Source: Candidatus Abyssobacteria bacterium SURF_17
GTDB lineage: Bacteria > Abyssobacteria > SURF-5
Assembly (NCBI GenBank): GCA_003598055.1
Contig: QZKI01000040.1
Span: forward strand, 1-48,221
DNA length: 48,221 nt
Direction: 5' to 3'
Below the pieces are notes generated by a model, which did no database searches, had not been told where the DNA came from, and worked only from the letters and a program-made list of their open reading frames with translations. Shown here in pieces: positions 1 to 7,904 of the stretch. A program made the position numbers and the translations under genes. Every line of letters begins with the position of its first letter. The first letter of the stretch is position 1.

Positions 1-56
1 CTATCATTCCCGCGAAAACGGCAATCTGTTCAGGAGGAAGACAGCGACAAATCTGA

Positions 57-75
57 ATTCCCGCCTGCGCGGAAT
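57..75. repeat. Imperfect ATTCCCGC palindrome downstream of the first gene
   Basis: An imperfect inverted repeat of ATTCC/GGAAT type lies just past the 3' end of the minus-strand gene at 149-2452. It belongs to the same family as the perfect hairpin at 11514-11533 and the ATTCCCGCGGGAAT core near 13400. It may help end transcription of the minus-strand gene, but it has no clear T tract. The rest of 1-148 holds nothing I can identify. Confidence 0.45.
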
Positions 76-148
76 GATAAAGCGAAACCAGGAACAACAC
101 AGAAAATCACACTGTCACGAGAAGCTAAAAATGACAGAAGACAGGTTT

Positions 149-2452
149 TTATCGAAAACCTTTCCTCTGGCCGATGGAGAATTTGGAGAAGTGCTGAATC
201 TCGACCGTGATTTCGTTGTTATCCGGGTCAACCGTGCCGCCGACCGGAACCCAGACAGGATGCTCGGGGTTGCTCTCATCATAGTAATAGATTTCAAGCA
301 TGCCCTCATCGAGGCCTGCGACCTCGTCGTCGGTGTACCGGATGGTAAGCGTCATGGGCTCGATGAACTGCGGCTTATCGATCCCTTCGGCGTCCAACAG
401 GCGCAGGGCGAATATCTGTTGCTCTCCCTCCTCCATCACAGCTTCTTCACCAATGGAAAGCGGCGTGCTGATTTTCACTTTGAAGTTTTCTTCCAGCGTG
501 CCGGGCGGGACAATCAAATTGGTGCCGCTGTTGTCAATCAGCACGCCGCCGAGGTCCATATCCATGTCAGCCTCGACATCGAAGCTGACAATTCTCAATT
601 CGTACAGAGGGTCCTGATACTGGGTGTACGCGAGTCGGTTGCCCTCGGGCGAGAGCCGCAGAAAGAGCTGGCTGCCGGGAAGATGTATCTGCGTGTGGCG
701 GCTTGGCTGGTCGGGCCGGGCATCGGCGTAGAACATATCGAAGTCGCAATCATACATATAGGTAGGATTAATGGCGCGCCATGCGCCGTTGACGTCTTCC
801 GCAAAGAACGCGAGTGATTCGTCGAACGAGAAATTGCTCGGCATCTGCGGATTTCGCGACGGCGCCAATTTCTTTAGTCGTGGGTCGTTGGGCGAGCGAG
901 GCGGTTCGGTAAACCCATCGAGAATGTCCTCGACGTCATACAGGATATAGGTATTCAGACGGTCAAAATCGAGGTCTTCCGCCGCTGTGAAGAGTATCAT
1001 GCTTCCTGAAGGCGACCAACCGCCGCCCATCACAAAGAATTCTCTCGGGTTGAAATTCGTGAGGAACAGGCCCGGCGCCGATGGCACCGACTGTCCGTCC
1101 TGTTCGATAGGAATGTATGCGAGGTTCCCCCAATTTGCGCAGAGCATAGCGTCTCCCCACGGAAGCTTCAGTATCCACGGTGAAAGTGTCTTGCCCACGG
1201 GAAGCGGGAGAAGCATTGGCATATCATGGAATGGACTATCGAATTCGCGGATGGGCGCTTCTTCCGGATTTATGGGAGCAATTTTGATGTGATATGGCCC
1301 GCTCCACCACCAGAGCCACCCCCATTTATTGAAGTCCATGTGGTCTGCGACCATGAAGAGAACGTGGCGGTCATCGGGCGCCCACGCGATGGGGAAAAAC
1401 GGCAGAACGGTATCATATTCTTGCGAGATGTCCCACGGATTGTTCGGGTCGTCGAGGCGGACGACTCGCACGCGAGCGGGCCACGAGACCGTGGATGCCT
1501 CGACGAATGCTATCATCGAGCCGTCGTGCGACCAGATGGGAAAACTCGCAGCGTAATACGGCGTTAAGGGAACAGATTTCTGCTTTCCGATTGATATGGT
1601 GCGGTTGGACGGCGCGAACAGTTTTTCGTAATAATCAGCAGCGGCGCTTGCCTGAGAGAGATTGAGGAAATCGCCCCGCGTGAATGAGGCGAACTGCCAA
1701 CCGCCTCCGCGCGCAAACGAGTCACGGGTGACGCCGGGCACGCGCGCATGCGATTGTCCTTCGCGGGCTGCAAAGCGAGCTGCATACGCGGCCATCACCT
1801 TATCGAAACGCTCGCGTATGCGTGTGAGTGTTGACGCCTTCCCGACCGCAAATGGGTTTTGCGATTGTACTGAGGCGAGGACAACCGAATCGGCGGAAAT
1901 CGTCGCTTGCTGACCGGAAGCCAGATTGTGTTCGGCGCCGCGCTGCGTTCTCAGGCCAGCCGTTCCGGATATGCAGACAACAATATAGGCGCCCTCTTCC
2001 GCAGAGATATTGAATACGGACTCTTTGGTCGTCAGCGTACTGGTACCGGCGGGAACCCTGAGCGAATTGTTCGTCTTCGCAACTGCCACCCCGATGTCTC
2101 CACTCACGACTGAGAAGCTGCGAGCGCCCATGATTTCTATCTCGGACGCGCCCTCGGAAAGCAGCCTCAGACCATCGAACGACATAAACGCCTGGCGCGC
2201 TTCGGGCGTCCGAATCCGCATACCCTTGGTCAAACTATCCCCGACTCTCAGTGGCTGCCAATCACCTGACGCAGACTTGGCCTGAATAGCATCGGAACAT
2301 CGAATGATGACACCAGTGATTTGACGGGAAAACGTTCGCTGGAAGTAGAAGTGAGTGAATACGTATGCGGAAAGGAATAACAGTACGAGAAACGCACCCA
2401 CACCAATCAAGAGCTTCTTCAGAATCTTGCCTGAACGGTTCGCAGCCTTCAT
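149..2452 (-). CDS. Membrane-anchored FecR-domain / beta-propeller / ZU5-like protein
   Basis: A 767-residue protein of unknown role, probably on the periplasmic or outer face. It has a basic N-terminus and one membrane segment (about residues 13-35). A FecR-like domain follows (about 45-190), with the typical phrase on a GDSLTKG-type loop and a rule of beta strands. Then come several TolB/PD40-like propeller blades, recognisable by repeats such as WSHDGSMIAF, WAPDDRHVLF, WSPSGSMILF and LSPEGNRLAY. A C-terminal ZU5-like beta domain (roughly the last 130 residues) contains VPPGTL. I chose the ATG at 2452 because AGGAGGGGGG lies just upstream; an in-frame start at 2482 is possible but has no such site. 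FecR proteins usually pass signals to sigma factors, but no sigma gene is adjacent, so here the domain is more likely structural. The gene is monocistronic with its own promoter. Confidence 0.85.
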   Translation of the reverse strand: MKAANRSGKILKKLLIGVGAFLVLLFLSAYVFTHFYFQRTFSRQITGVIIRCSDAIQAKSASGDWQPLRVGDSLTKGMRIRTPEARQAFMSFDGLRLLSEGASEIEIMGARSFSVVSGDIGVAVAKTNNSLRVPAGTSTLTTKESVFNISAEEGAYIVVCISGTAGLRTQRGAEHNLASGQQATISADSVVLASVQSQNPFAVGKASTLTRIRERFDKVMAAYAARFAAREGQSHARVPGVTRDSFARGGGWQFASFTRGDFLNLSQASAAADYYEKLFAPSNRTISIGKQKSVPLTPYYAASFPIWSHDGSMIAFVEASTVSWPARVRVVRLDDPNNPWDISQEYDTVLPFFPIAWAPDDRHVLFMVADHMDFNKWGWLWWWSGPYHIKIAPINPEEAPIREFDSPFHDMPMLLPLPVGKTLSPWILKLPWGDAMLCANWGNLAYIPIEQDGQSVPSAPGLFLTNFNPREFFVMGGGWSPSGSMILFTAAEDLDFDRLNTYILYDVEDILDGFTEPPRSPNDPRLKKLAPSRNPQMPSNFSFDESLAFFAEDVNGAWRAINPTYMYDCDFDMFYADARPDQPSRHTQIHLPGSQLFLRLSPEGNRLAYTQYQDPLYELRIVSFDVEADMDMDLGGVLIDNSGTNLIVPPGTLEENFKVKISTPLSIGEEAVMEEGEQQIFALRLLDAEGIDKPQFIEPMTLTIRYTDDEVAGLDEGMLEIYYYDESNPEHPVWVPVGGTVDPDNNEITVEIQHFSKFSIGQRKGFR

Positions 2453-2595
2453 GGTGATTCCCCCCTCCTGTGGAATGCACACATTACTGGTCTGAGTGCT
2501 CAGTTCTGGATGTTTAGCAGGCTACCTTTGGCTATCTATCTCCTCGTTGGCAGATTTCCGGTGAATTTATGACCTACAACTTGTTTAACAACAAG

Positions 2596-2624
2596 AGAAT
2601 ATCACATACATTAATCTCTGTCAA
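2596..2624 (-). promoter_or_regulatory. Sigma-70-type promoter for the FecR/propeller gene
   Basis: Read on the minus strand, TTGACA (2624-2619) is followed by a 17-base spacer and TATTCT (2601-2596). The -35 box is a perfect match and the -10 box has two mismatches. It lies about 145 bases upstream of the ATG at 2452 with no other gene between. Confidence 0.6.
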
Positions 2625-2639
2625 GAAAGAACCTTGGAA

Positions 2640-3090
2640 AGAACATTGGAACACGAATGGTAATGAAGACCGATGGAACCACGGATTTCACGGATTTCAC
2701 TGATTCTGAACCCGGAACGCGGAACGCGAAACGCGGGACTATCTTGTCATCCGCCGATTGCGCTGATTTGCGCTGATTCTTCAACCCGGAACCCGGAACT
2801 TCTTATTGACCACGGATGCACACGGATTCTGAAGACTTCGAACCTTGAACCTTGAACTTTGAACAGTAGACCGTAGACCGGAAACTGTAAACCGTAAACC
2901 TTCCTGTCAACCACGGGGGACACGGGGAAACACGGGGAAAAGACAAGAAGACGAAAAAGAGAGGGGAACCGCAGATGAACGCAGATGAACACGGATTTTT
3001 CAGCTAGAGACAGGAAACCAAGAAACCATCTTTATCGACCAAGAATTACGCGAATTACACGAACGAAATGCCTTTTGACCGTAAACCGTC
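2640..3090. repeat. Intergenic stretch of degenerate word repeats
   Basis: This gap has no credible gene. It is built from short degenerate phrases repeated nearby: CACGGATTTCACGG, GAACCCGGAAC, GAACCTTGAAC, GTAGACCGTAGACC, CACGGGGAAACACGGGG, GCAGATGAAC and GCGAATTACACGAA. Similar phrases recur in the gaps around 7660, 11570-11640, 13262-13380 and 32070. They are approximate, not unit-exact tandem repeats. Short reading frames across them are low-complexity and were not called. Confidence 0.7.
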
Positions 3091-3119
3091 AAACCGTAGA
3101 CTGTAAACCCTCCCCGCTC

Positions 3120-3147
3120 TTGACATTCCCAAAACACAGAGTATAAT
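3120..3147 (+). promoter_or_regulatory. Consensus sigma-70 promoter
   Basis: TTGACA (3120-3125), a 16-base spacer and TATAAT (3142-3147) are both perfect consensus boxes. The predicted transcription start is near 3154, about 38 bases before the ATG at 3192. This would drive the first gene of the accessory island at a constitutively high level unless repressed. Confidence 0.75.
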
Positions 3148-3191
3148 GTCCTGTAAGAGATTACATCCATGTTGAAAGTCATGCTGGGGCC

Positions 3192-3869
3192 ATGATGCGA
3201 GAACTGTCGAGGGCGACGTGGGACGATTATGATAAAGCTTGCCAGGAGTATCATGAACGATGGAAGGTAGTAGATAGTGTTCTTTATGATCTCTGCAGGC
3301 GATATCCAAATCATTCAGACTTCTCAGAAATCTTCGCGAAAGTCTCCATTATCGGCAGGAGTTACGCGACTCAAATCGAACGGAAGATACCATCGAGTGG
3401 ACAGCAGGGAGAATCCATTACAACGTTAGCGGAACACTTCTATGAAAACCGGAGTTTGCTGCAAGGCCTGTTCCAGAATCTTTCTGAGATTTCCGAACCA
3501 CTCGATGAAAATAAACTAAATACTATTATCATTGACCACGGCCGGACGGTGAGTCTGATCAGGAAAATCACACGTAATCACCAAAACTGTCGCTCTTTTG
3601 TGTCGAAATATATGCATTTTCACTGTCCTGCGGTGCCTATATACGACGGCTGGGCCAGGGAGTGTCTTGGCAGCCTTTATCGTGGAAAGGATGTTCCCAA
3701 GCCCATCGAATTACCTTCAGGGGGCGACGAGGAATATTACAGGTACGCTATGCAATTCTGGAATTTATACGTGGAAGCAAGAAAGCATAGGAAGAATGTC
3801 ACCGTCAAATTGCTTGACAGCTTCATTCTGTGGTGGTGGGCCCCCGGAATTTCTGGAATTTCTTCTTAG
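3192..3869 (+). CDS. Unrecognised 225-residue protein, first gene of the accessory island
   Basis: I do not recognise this family with confidence. The protein is mixed helical, with no signal peptide or membrane segment. A conserved-looking segment near residues 135-155 reads SFVSKYMHFHCPAVPIYD, followed by a Trp. Segments of the form SK-x-hydrophobic-HFH-PIYD occur in some helix-hairpin-helix glycosylase-like proteins, but the catalytic Lys/Asp pair of that fold cannot be shown here. The last 20 residues are Trp-rich (ILWWWAPG), which is odd for a soluble protein. A consensus promoter sits directly upstream. Base composition is AT-richer than most of the window, as in the DUF262 gene that follows, which suggests both arrived by transfer. 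A partner role in the DUF262 defence module is inference from position only, and the two genes are 384 bases apart. Confidence 0.7.
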   Translation: MMRELSRATWDDYDKACQEYHERWKVVDSVLYDLCRRYPNHSDFSEIFAKVSIIGRSYATQIERKIPSSGQQGESITTLAEHFYENRSLLQGLFQNLSEISEPLDENKLNTIIIDHGRTVSLIRKITRNHQNCRSFVSKYMHFHCPAVPIYDGWARECLGSLYRGKDVPKPIELPSGGDEEYYRYAMQFWNLYVEARKHRKNVTVKLLDSFILWWWAPGISGISS

Positions 3870-3898
3870 ATGATGAAATGCCGAGTTTGCAACACTCT

Positions 3899-3926
3899 TG
3901 TCCAAAATAGCATTTTGTTTTGGACA
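3899..3926. repeat. TGTCCAAAA/TTTTGGACA hairpin
   Basis: TGTCCAAAA (3899-3907) and TTTTGGACA (3918-3926) form a perfect 9-bp stem with a 10-base loop, 30 bases after the stop at 3869. A related hairpin lies at 4131-4164, and a lone arm (ATCTTGGACA) at 4051-4060. It could be a terminator-like structure or part of a repeat family; there is no strong T tract after it. Confidence 0.65.
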
Positions 3927-4095
3927 GCATTTTGAGGCTTGGAGAACCCGAAAGCTTCAGTCCAAGCCAGCGGAACCCTCAGAAACCCTTATTTTATGGG
4001 AATGGGAGCCTTCCGACCGATAAAAAGGCCCCCAATTATGGCCCTTGCGTATCTTGGACAGCATTTTATAGGCTAAGGTAAACCTCATTTCGACA
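3915..4095 (+). repeat. Two degenerate direct repeats starting TTGGACAGCATTTT
   Basis: TTGGACAGCATTTT is followed by GAGGCTTGGAGAACC in the first copy (about 3920-3950). In the second (about 4053-4085) it is followed by ATAGGCTAAGGTAAACC. The shared order of words (GGCT, then AACC) shows these are diverged copies of one unit about 35 bases long, spaced about 133 bases apart. No gene is seen in 3870-4253. Confidence 0.55.
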
Positions 4096-4130
4096 GAGCC
4101 AAAAATGTTCGGTACTATAAGGGGTTTTTT

Positions 4131-4164
4131 TGTCCAAGATGCCATTTTCAGGTTATCTTGGACA
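4131..4164. repeat. TGTCCAAGAT/ATCTTGGACA hairpin
   Basis: TGTCCAAGAT (4131-4140) and ATCTTGGACA (4155-4164) form a perfect 10-bp stem with a 14-base loop. A run of seven T lies just before it. The core TGTCCAA/TTGGACA is shared with the hairpin at 3899-3926. It lies 90 bases upstream of the DUF262-HNH gene and could be a regulator site, a repeat, or a terminator for antisense transcription (the T run becomes A on the coding strand). Confidence 0.65.
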
Positions 4165-4253
4165 GCAGTGAGTTTGGAACACGAATCCTGCAGCGGCGTG
4201 AGGGTCAAAATAAGTGGAGAACGAGAGCCATAATGCCGGGAGGAGCGTAGATT

Positions 4254-5570
4254 ATGCCTAGACAAAAAGTGCCAGATATAGAATTCAATCATTTCGTCCT
4301 TGGCCAAATCAATGACTTGTTTGCGCAAGAAAAAATTTACATAAATCCTGCATACCAAAGGGGCGATATCTGGAAACACTCTCAAAAAATCGAATTGATC
4401 CGATCAATTGAGAGTGGTTACTCAATTGGGGTCTTGGTCTTGTTTCTCAATGACTTGGGAAAGTACGAAATACTCGACGGGCAACAGAGACTGCTGGCTA
4501 TAAAGAAATATCTGGATGGTACGCTCGACCTAACAGAAACGGAATTCACAGCTTACCAAGACCTTGAAAGGAGAGAGAGAATCCATACGGATGCATATTG
4601 TATCTACTACTTGAAATTGAAGAGTCACGATACCGAAAGCAGGGAAGAAGATATTGTTCAGACTTTTCTCAGACTGCAGGAGGGCACGCCGCTCAATAAG
4701 GCAGAAAAGATCAGTGCTCATCGAGGAGCGTTTAAAGATGCCTTCAAAGAGGCCGGAGATGCATCAGAGCTTTTTAAGCGGATGAGCGGTGATAAGAGGT
4801 TCCGGCTAAGATTATTGGCCGCAGAGATGTTACTGCTAGAACTTGAGGGGGATTTTGAGAACAAGATCTTTCCAAGCTTAGAACTTCAGAGTTTCATATC
4901 TGCGATTAAGACATATAAGAAGCGTGTTCCTCCTTCAAAATTGAGATTCTACATGGCGAATCTAGACTTGCTTCATATAAGCCTTAACTACCTGCTGACG
5001 GCCCTAAAACCCAGTGAGGCTCTCGCACTTTATCTTTTGGTCTCTTATCTGCGAAAACATAAAGCTGGGAACCAAAATCTACCCAACGAAATTTCTGCAT
5101 TTGCAAAGGAATTCTTGAAGAAACTTAACTCTTTTAGTATATACGACAAAGAAGCGCCAAAAGGTATGCCGGGTGAGATTTTCCAGAAATATCGGGCGTA
5201 CAAATTCGCTGCCAAAGTTATGACGACGCCGGAGTCGCTAAAGAGCAGGTTTGAAATGATATTGGGAGAATTCGCTAGGCTAAAACCTCATATTGAGAAG
5301 GACCCTAAAAGATATCACGACGAGGAACAAAAGAGAGAGCTATTCTTTCGCCAGGAAGGGCTGTGTGCACATTGTGGCAAGCCTATGGATTTTAGAAAAT
5401 CGACCGCTGATCATGTGGTCTCCCACGGTGAAGGTGGAAAAACAGATGATTTGAGTAATGCGCAACTATTGCACGAAAGATGTCATCAGAAATTGGAGAA
5501 GTCGAGGAGAAAGCAGAGGAAGAAAGAGATTGCAGCCGGCAATCTGACGCGCGCGGGGAAAGCACCGTAA
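4254..5570 (+). CDS. DUF262-HNH nuclease (GmrSD-like, putative type IV restriction)
   Basis: A 438-residue cytoplasmic protein. The DUF262 (ParB-like fold) domain covers about residues 10-220, with the signature YQRGDIW (about 34-40) and DGQQR (75-79). The C-terminus carries an HNH nuclease domain: C371-x2-C374, D386-H387, N402, C410 and H411, followed by a basic tail. DUF262 and DUF1524/HNH units make up GmrSD-type restriction enzymes that use NTP and cut modified phage DNA; that activity is known for the family and inferred here. Both units are in one chain, but the HNH part is a Cys-containing classical HNH rather than a full DUF1524 domain, so the protein is shorter than typical GmrSD fusions. 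The start is supported by GGGAGGAG about 8 bases upstream. Codon use is AT-rich compared with genes after 11 kb, which suggests transfer. Confidence 0.88.
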   Translation: MPRQKVPDIEFNHFVLGQINDLFAQEKIYINPAYQRGDIWKHSQKIELIRSIESGYSIGVLVLFLNDLGKYEILDGQQRLLAIKKYLDGTLDLTETEFTAYQDLERRERIHTDAYCIYYLKLKSHDTESREEDIVQTFLRLQEGTPLNKAEKISAHRGAFKDAFKEAGDASELFKRMSGDKRFRLRLLAAEMLLLELEGDFENKIFPSLELQSFISAIKTYKKRVPPSKLRFYMANLDLLHISLNYLLTALKPSEALALYLLVSYLRKHKAGNQNLPNEISAFAKEFLKKLNSFSIYDKEAPKGMPGEIFQKYRAYKFAAKVMTTPESLKSRFEMILGEFARLKPHIEKDPKRYHDEEQKRELFFRQEGLCAHCGKPMDFRKSTADHVVSHGEGGKTDDLSNAQLLHERCHQKLEKSRRKQRKKEIAAGNLTRAGKAP

Positions 5571-5625
5571 AACGATAACCTTCCCGTGCTTTAACAGTGT
5601 AGAGGACTCCTTCGGTCCATAGCGT

Positions 5626-5651
5626 TTGTTAATATTCCGGAATATCAACAA
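5626..5651. promoter_or_regulatory. 26-bp near-perfect palindrome upstream of the DUF4041 gene
   Basis: TTGTTAATATTCC (5626-5638) is followed directly by GGAATATCAACAA (5639-5651). The two 13-base arms pair with one mismatch and no loop, the shape of an operator for a dimeric repressor. It sits 46 bases before the ATG at 5697, and no regulator gene is adjacent. A very short terminator is less likely because there is no T tract. Confidence 0.5.
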
Positions 5652-5696
5652 CTGCAAGAAGCATGGCCTGTCCCTCTCTATTTCGGAGGTGCGAGA

Positions 5697-7388
5697 ATGA
5701 CGGCTATCTTGGTTCTATTGCTAGTTTTTCTTCTAGCCGCTCTGATCTACGCAATTCTTCAATGGCTGAAATACGGGAAGAAATCCGCCGAGCTCCAGGT
5801 AGCTCTGCGCACAAAGGGTGCGCAGTATGATGCAGCGGTCAAGAAATGGACCGAATACGTAAATGCACTCAAAGCCAAGAATCAGCGCCTTGCGAAATGG
5901 GAGGGTATCGCCGATGCCGATGACAAAACATCGGAAATGCTGAAGAATGCACAAGCGACATTGGACGGTGCAAATGCTCAAGCGGCTCAGGTCACACTGA
6001 GCGCTCAGGAACAAGCTGCCGCTCTCGTCGTCGCCGCGCGCGATGAGGCCGATAAAATTTCATCAGAAGCCAAACAAGAAGCCAAAGTAACGAGAGACAA
6101 TTCACAAGCCGCCTTGGAATCGGCGACTGCAAGTGCTGCCGAAATTGTGGAAGCTGCCAAGAAGCGGGCAGAAGAAATCGGTGGCAGTGCGTATGAGGCG
6201 ATGAAGAATGCCAGTCTCTACGAAAAGACCGCGAAAGCCATGAAGAACATTATCGAAGGTTACGGCGATCAGTACATCATACCTACTCATAGTCTACTCG
6301 ATGACTTGGCGGAGGGCTTCGGCCATACCGAGGCTGGGCGCGAATTGAGGGTGGCAAGAGATCGCACTAAGGTGATGATTCGGAATGGAACAGCGGCACG
6401 TTGTGAATATGTGGAGGCAAATCGGCGAGAAACTGCCATTAATTTTGTGATTGACGCTTTCAATGGAAAAGTGGACTCTATTCTTTCGCGTGTCAGGCAT
6501 GACAACGTTGGCACTCTCGAACACGAGATCCGCGACGCTTTTGCTGTTGTAAACTTCAACGGAAGGGCGTTCCGAGATGCCCGCATAACCGACGAGTATT
6601 TGACAGCTCGACTAGAAGAACTGAAGTGGGCAGTCATCGTTCAGCAGTTGCGTGTGGAAGAGCGGGAAGAACAGCGACGCATCAAAGAACAGATTAGAGA
6701 AGAAGAAAAGGCCCGGCGGGAGTATGAGAGAGCCATCCGGGACGCAGCAAAGCAGGAAGACATGCTTCGTAAGGCCATGGAGAAAGCCCAGCAACAGATC
6801 GAACAGGCTACAGCCGAGCAGAAGGCGAAGTACGAACAGCAATTGCAGGAACTTGCTCAGAAATTGAAGGAAGCAGAAGAACGCAATCAACGAGCGCTCT
6901 CCATGGCGCAACAGACCAAGCGAGGTCACGTTTACATAATCTCTAACGTCGGGTCTTTTGGAGAGAATGTCTACAAGATCGGATTGACGCGCAGACTTGA
7001 ACCCCGGGACAGAATCCGAGAATTGGGGGATTCGAGTGTTCCTTTTGACTTCGACGTTCATGCTATGATTTTCAGTGATGACGCTCCTGCCCTCGAGAAT
7101 CATCTGCATAAGCACTTCGTCATGCTGCAGATGAATAAGGTTAACCACAGAAAGGAGTTTTTCAAGGTTGACCTTGCGCACATACGGGAGGAGGTGGACA
7201 AACTGGGCCTCTCAGCGAAATGGACAATGACGGCTGAAGCGACAGATTATCGAGAGACTTTGGCAATTCAGAAGGCAATCAATGAGAGTCCTGCTTTGCG
7301 CGAGGCATGGATAAACAGGCAGCTTTCGCTTGAATTAGCAATCCCGACTGAGGGTGAAGAACTGGTGGCTGTAACCGAGGAGCAATAG
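5697..7388 (+). CDS. Membrane-anchored DUF4041 / T5orf172 (GIY-YIG) protein
   Basis: 563 residues. An N-terminal membrane helix (about 3-24) is followed by a short basic patch. An Ala-rich coiled coil spans about 30-170 and a DUF4041-like region about 175-310. A highly charged coiled coil (about 310-408) leads to a C-terminal T5orf172 domain of the GIY-YIG superfamily (about 410-495). That domain shows HVYIISN (411-417), YKIGLTRR (426-433) and the conserved Glu-containing ENHLHKHF (467-474). GIY-YIG domains usually cut DNA; T5orf172 domains are common in phages and defence loci, but their activity is mostly unproven. The membrane anchor suggests action on DNA entering the cell. The start has GGAGGT 6 bases upstream. 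The gene lies 126 bases after the DUF262-HNH gene, with a palindrome between, so it may be separately regulated. Confidence 0.88.
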   Translation: MTAILVLLLVFLLAALIYAILQWLKYGKKSAELQVALRTKGAQYDAAVKKWTEYVNALKAKNQRLAKWEGIADADDKTSEMLKNAQATLDGANAQAAQVTLSAQEQAAALVVAARDEADKISSEAKQEAKVTRDNSQAALESATASAAEIVEAAKKRAEEIGGSAYEAMKNASLYEKTAKAMKNIIEGYGDQYIIPTHSLLDDLAEGFGHTEAGRELRVARDRTKVMIRNGTAARCEYVEANRRETAINFVIDAFNGKVDSILSRVRHDNVGTLEHEIRDAFAVVNFNGRAFRDARITDEYLTARLEELKWAVIVQQLRVEEREEQRRIKEQIREEEKARREYERAIRDAAKQEDMLRKAMEKAQQQIEQATAEQKAKYEQQLQELAQKLKEAEERNQRALSMAQQTKRGHVYIISNVGSFGENVYKIGLTRRLEPRDRIRELGDSSVPFDFDVHAMIFSDDAPALENHLHKHFVMLQMNKVNHRKEFFKVDLAHIREEVDKLGLSAKWTMTAEATDYRETLAIQKAINESPALREAWINRQLSLELAIPTEGEELVAVTEEQ

Positions 7389-7411
7389 AAAAGCGGAGAG
7401 AGGAAACAAAT

Positions 7412-7480
7412 ATGTCCGACTTTCCCTTCGACAAGTTCAGCCATCGCGCAAAAATGGAGGGATCGCGTCTACACTCTTGA
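7412..7480 (+). CDS. Possible 22-residue ORF or truncated gene start
   Basis: After the DUF4041 gene, an ATG at 7412 with a purine-rich AGAGAGGA site opens a 22-residue frame beginning MSDFPFDKFSHR that ends at TGA 7478-7480. The good ribosome site and gene-like first residues suggest the remnant of a downstream gene cut short by deletion. It could also be chance. The rest of 7389-7904 holds a word-repeat stretch near 7660 (TTTCGTGAATTTCGTGCC) and nothing else I can identify. Confidence 0.25.
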   Translation: MSDFPFDKFSHRAKMEGSRLHS

Positions 7481-7904
7481 CAAGGGCAGCACGTTTCTTG
7501 AAACAATCGCAGCCATCTTCATCCTCCGCCTCTTCACACGTGTATCCCCGATGCAAGTTTCCCTTTCACCCTTCGCCTCTCTTCCTCCAGCCTGCTTCGT
7601 TGCTACAGATTACTACTCTCAGTCAACTAAAGTCAACAGCTTTCGGCGCGCGCTCAGATTTCGTGAATTTCGTGCCCTTTCGTGGCAGATAGAAGTATTT
7701 GTGCCGTTCGTCCTAAAGTAACTCCATCACTAAACATACCAAGGACTTGTTTCCAGCGGCTACCCTCAAAATTAATAAATTCTTCCTTGATAGCTTTCCT
7801 ACCATAGTCTATCAATGGTTGTATGAGCAAATTGCAGTATCCGCGAAAGGACGGACACGGGGAACGTTTCAACTGAAGCGAGAAAGAAGAAAGGGAACCC
7901 GCCT

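Noticed and set aside
74..817. A 247-residue plus-strand frame over the end of the first minus-strand gene
   Set aside because: It lies antisense to the well-supported FecR/propeller gene and has no family motif.
3957..4385. A 142-residue minus-strand frame across the TGTCCAA repeats
   Set aside because: It runs through repeat sequence and into the start of the DUF262-HNH gene on the other strand, with no recognisable domain.
7654..7872. A 72-residue minus-strand frame with protein-like middle (IKEEFINFEGSRWKQVLG)
   Set aside because: No ribosome site is clear, its end reads through a word repeat and no family is recognised. It could be a fossil fragment, but the evidence is too thin to list.
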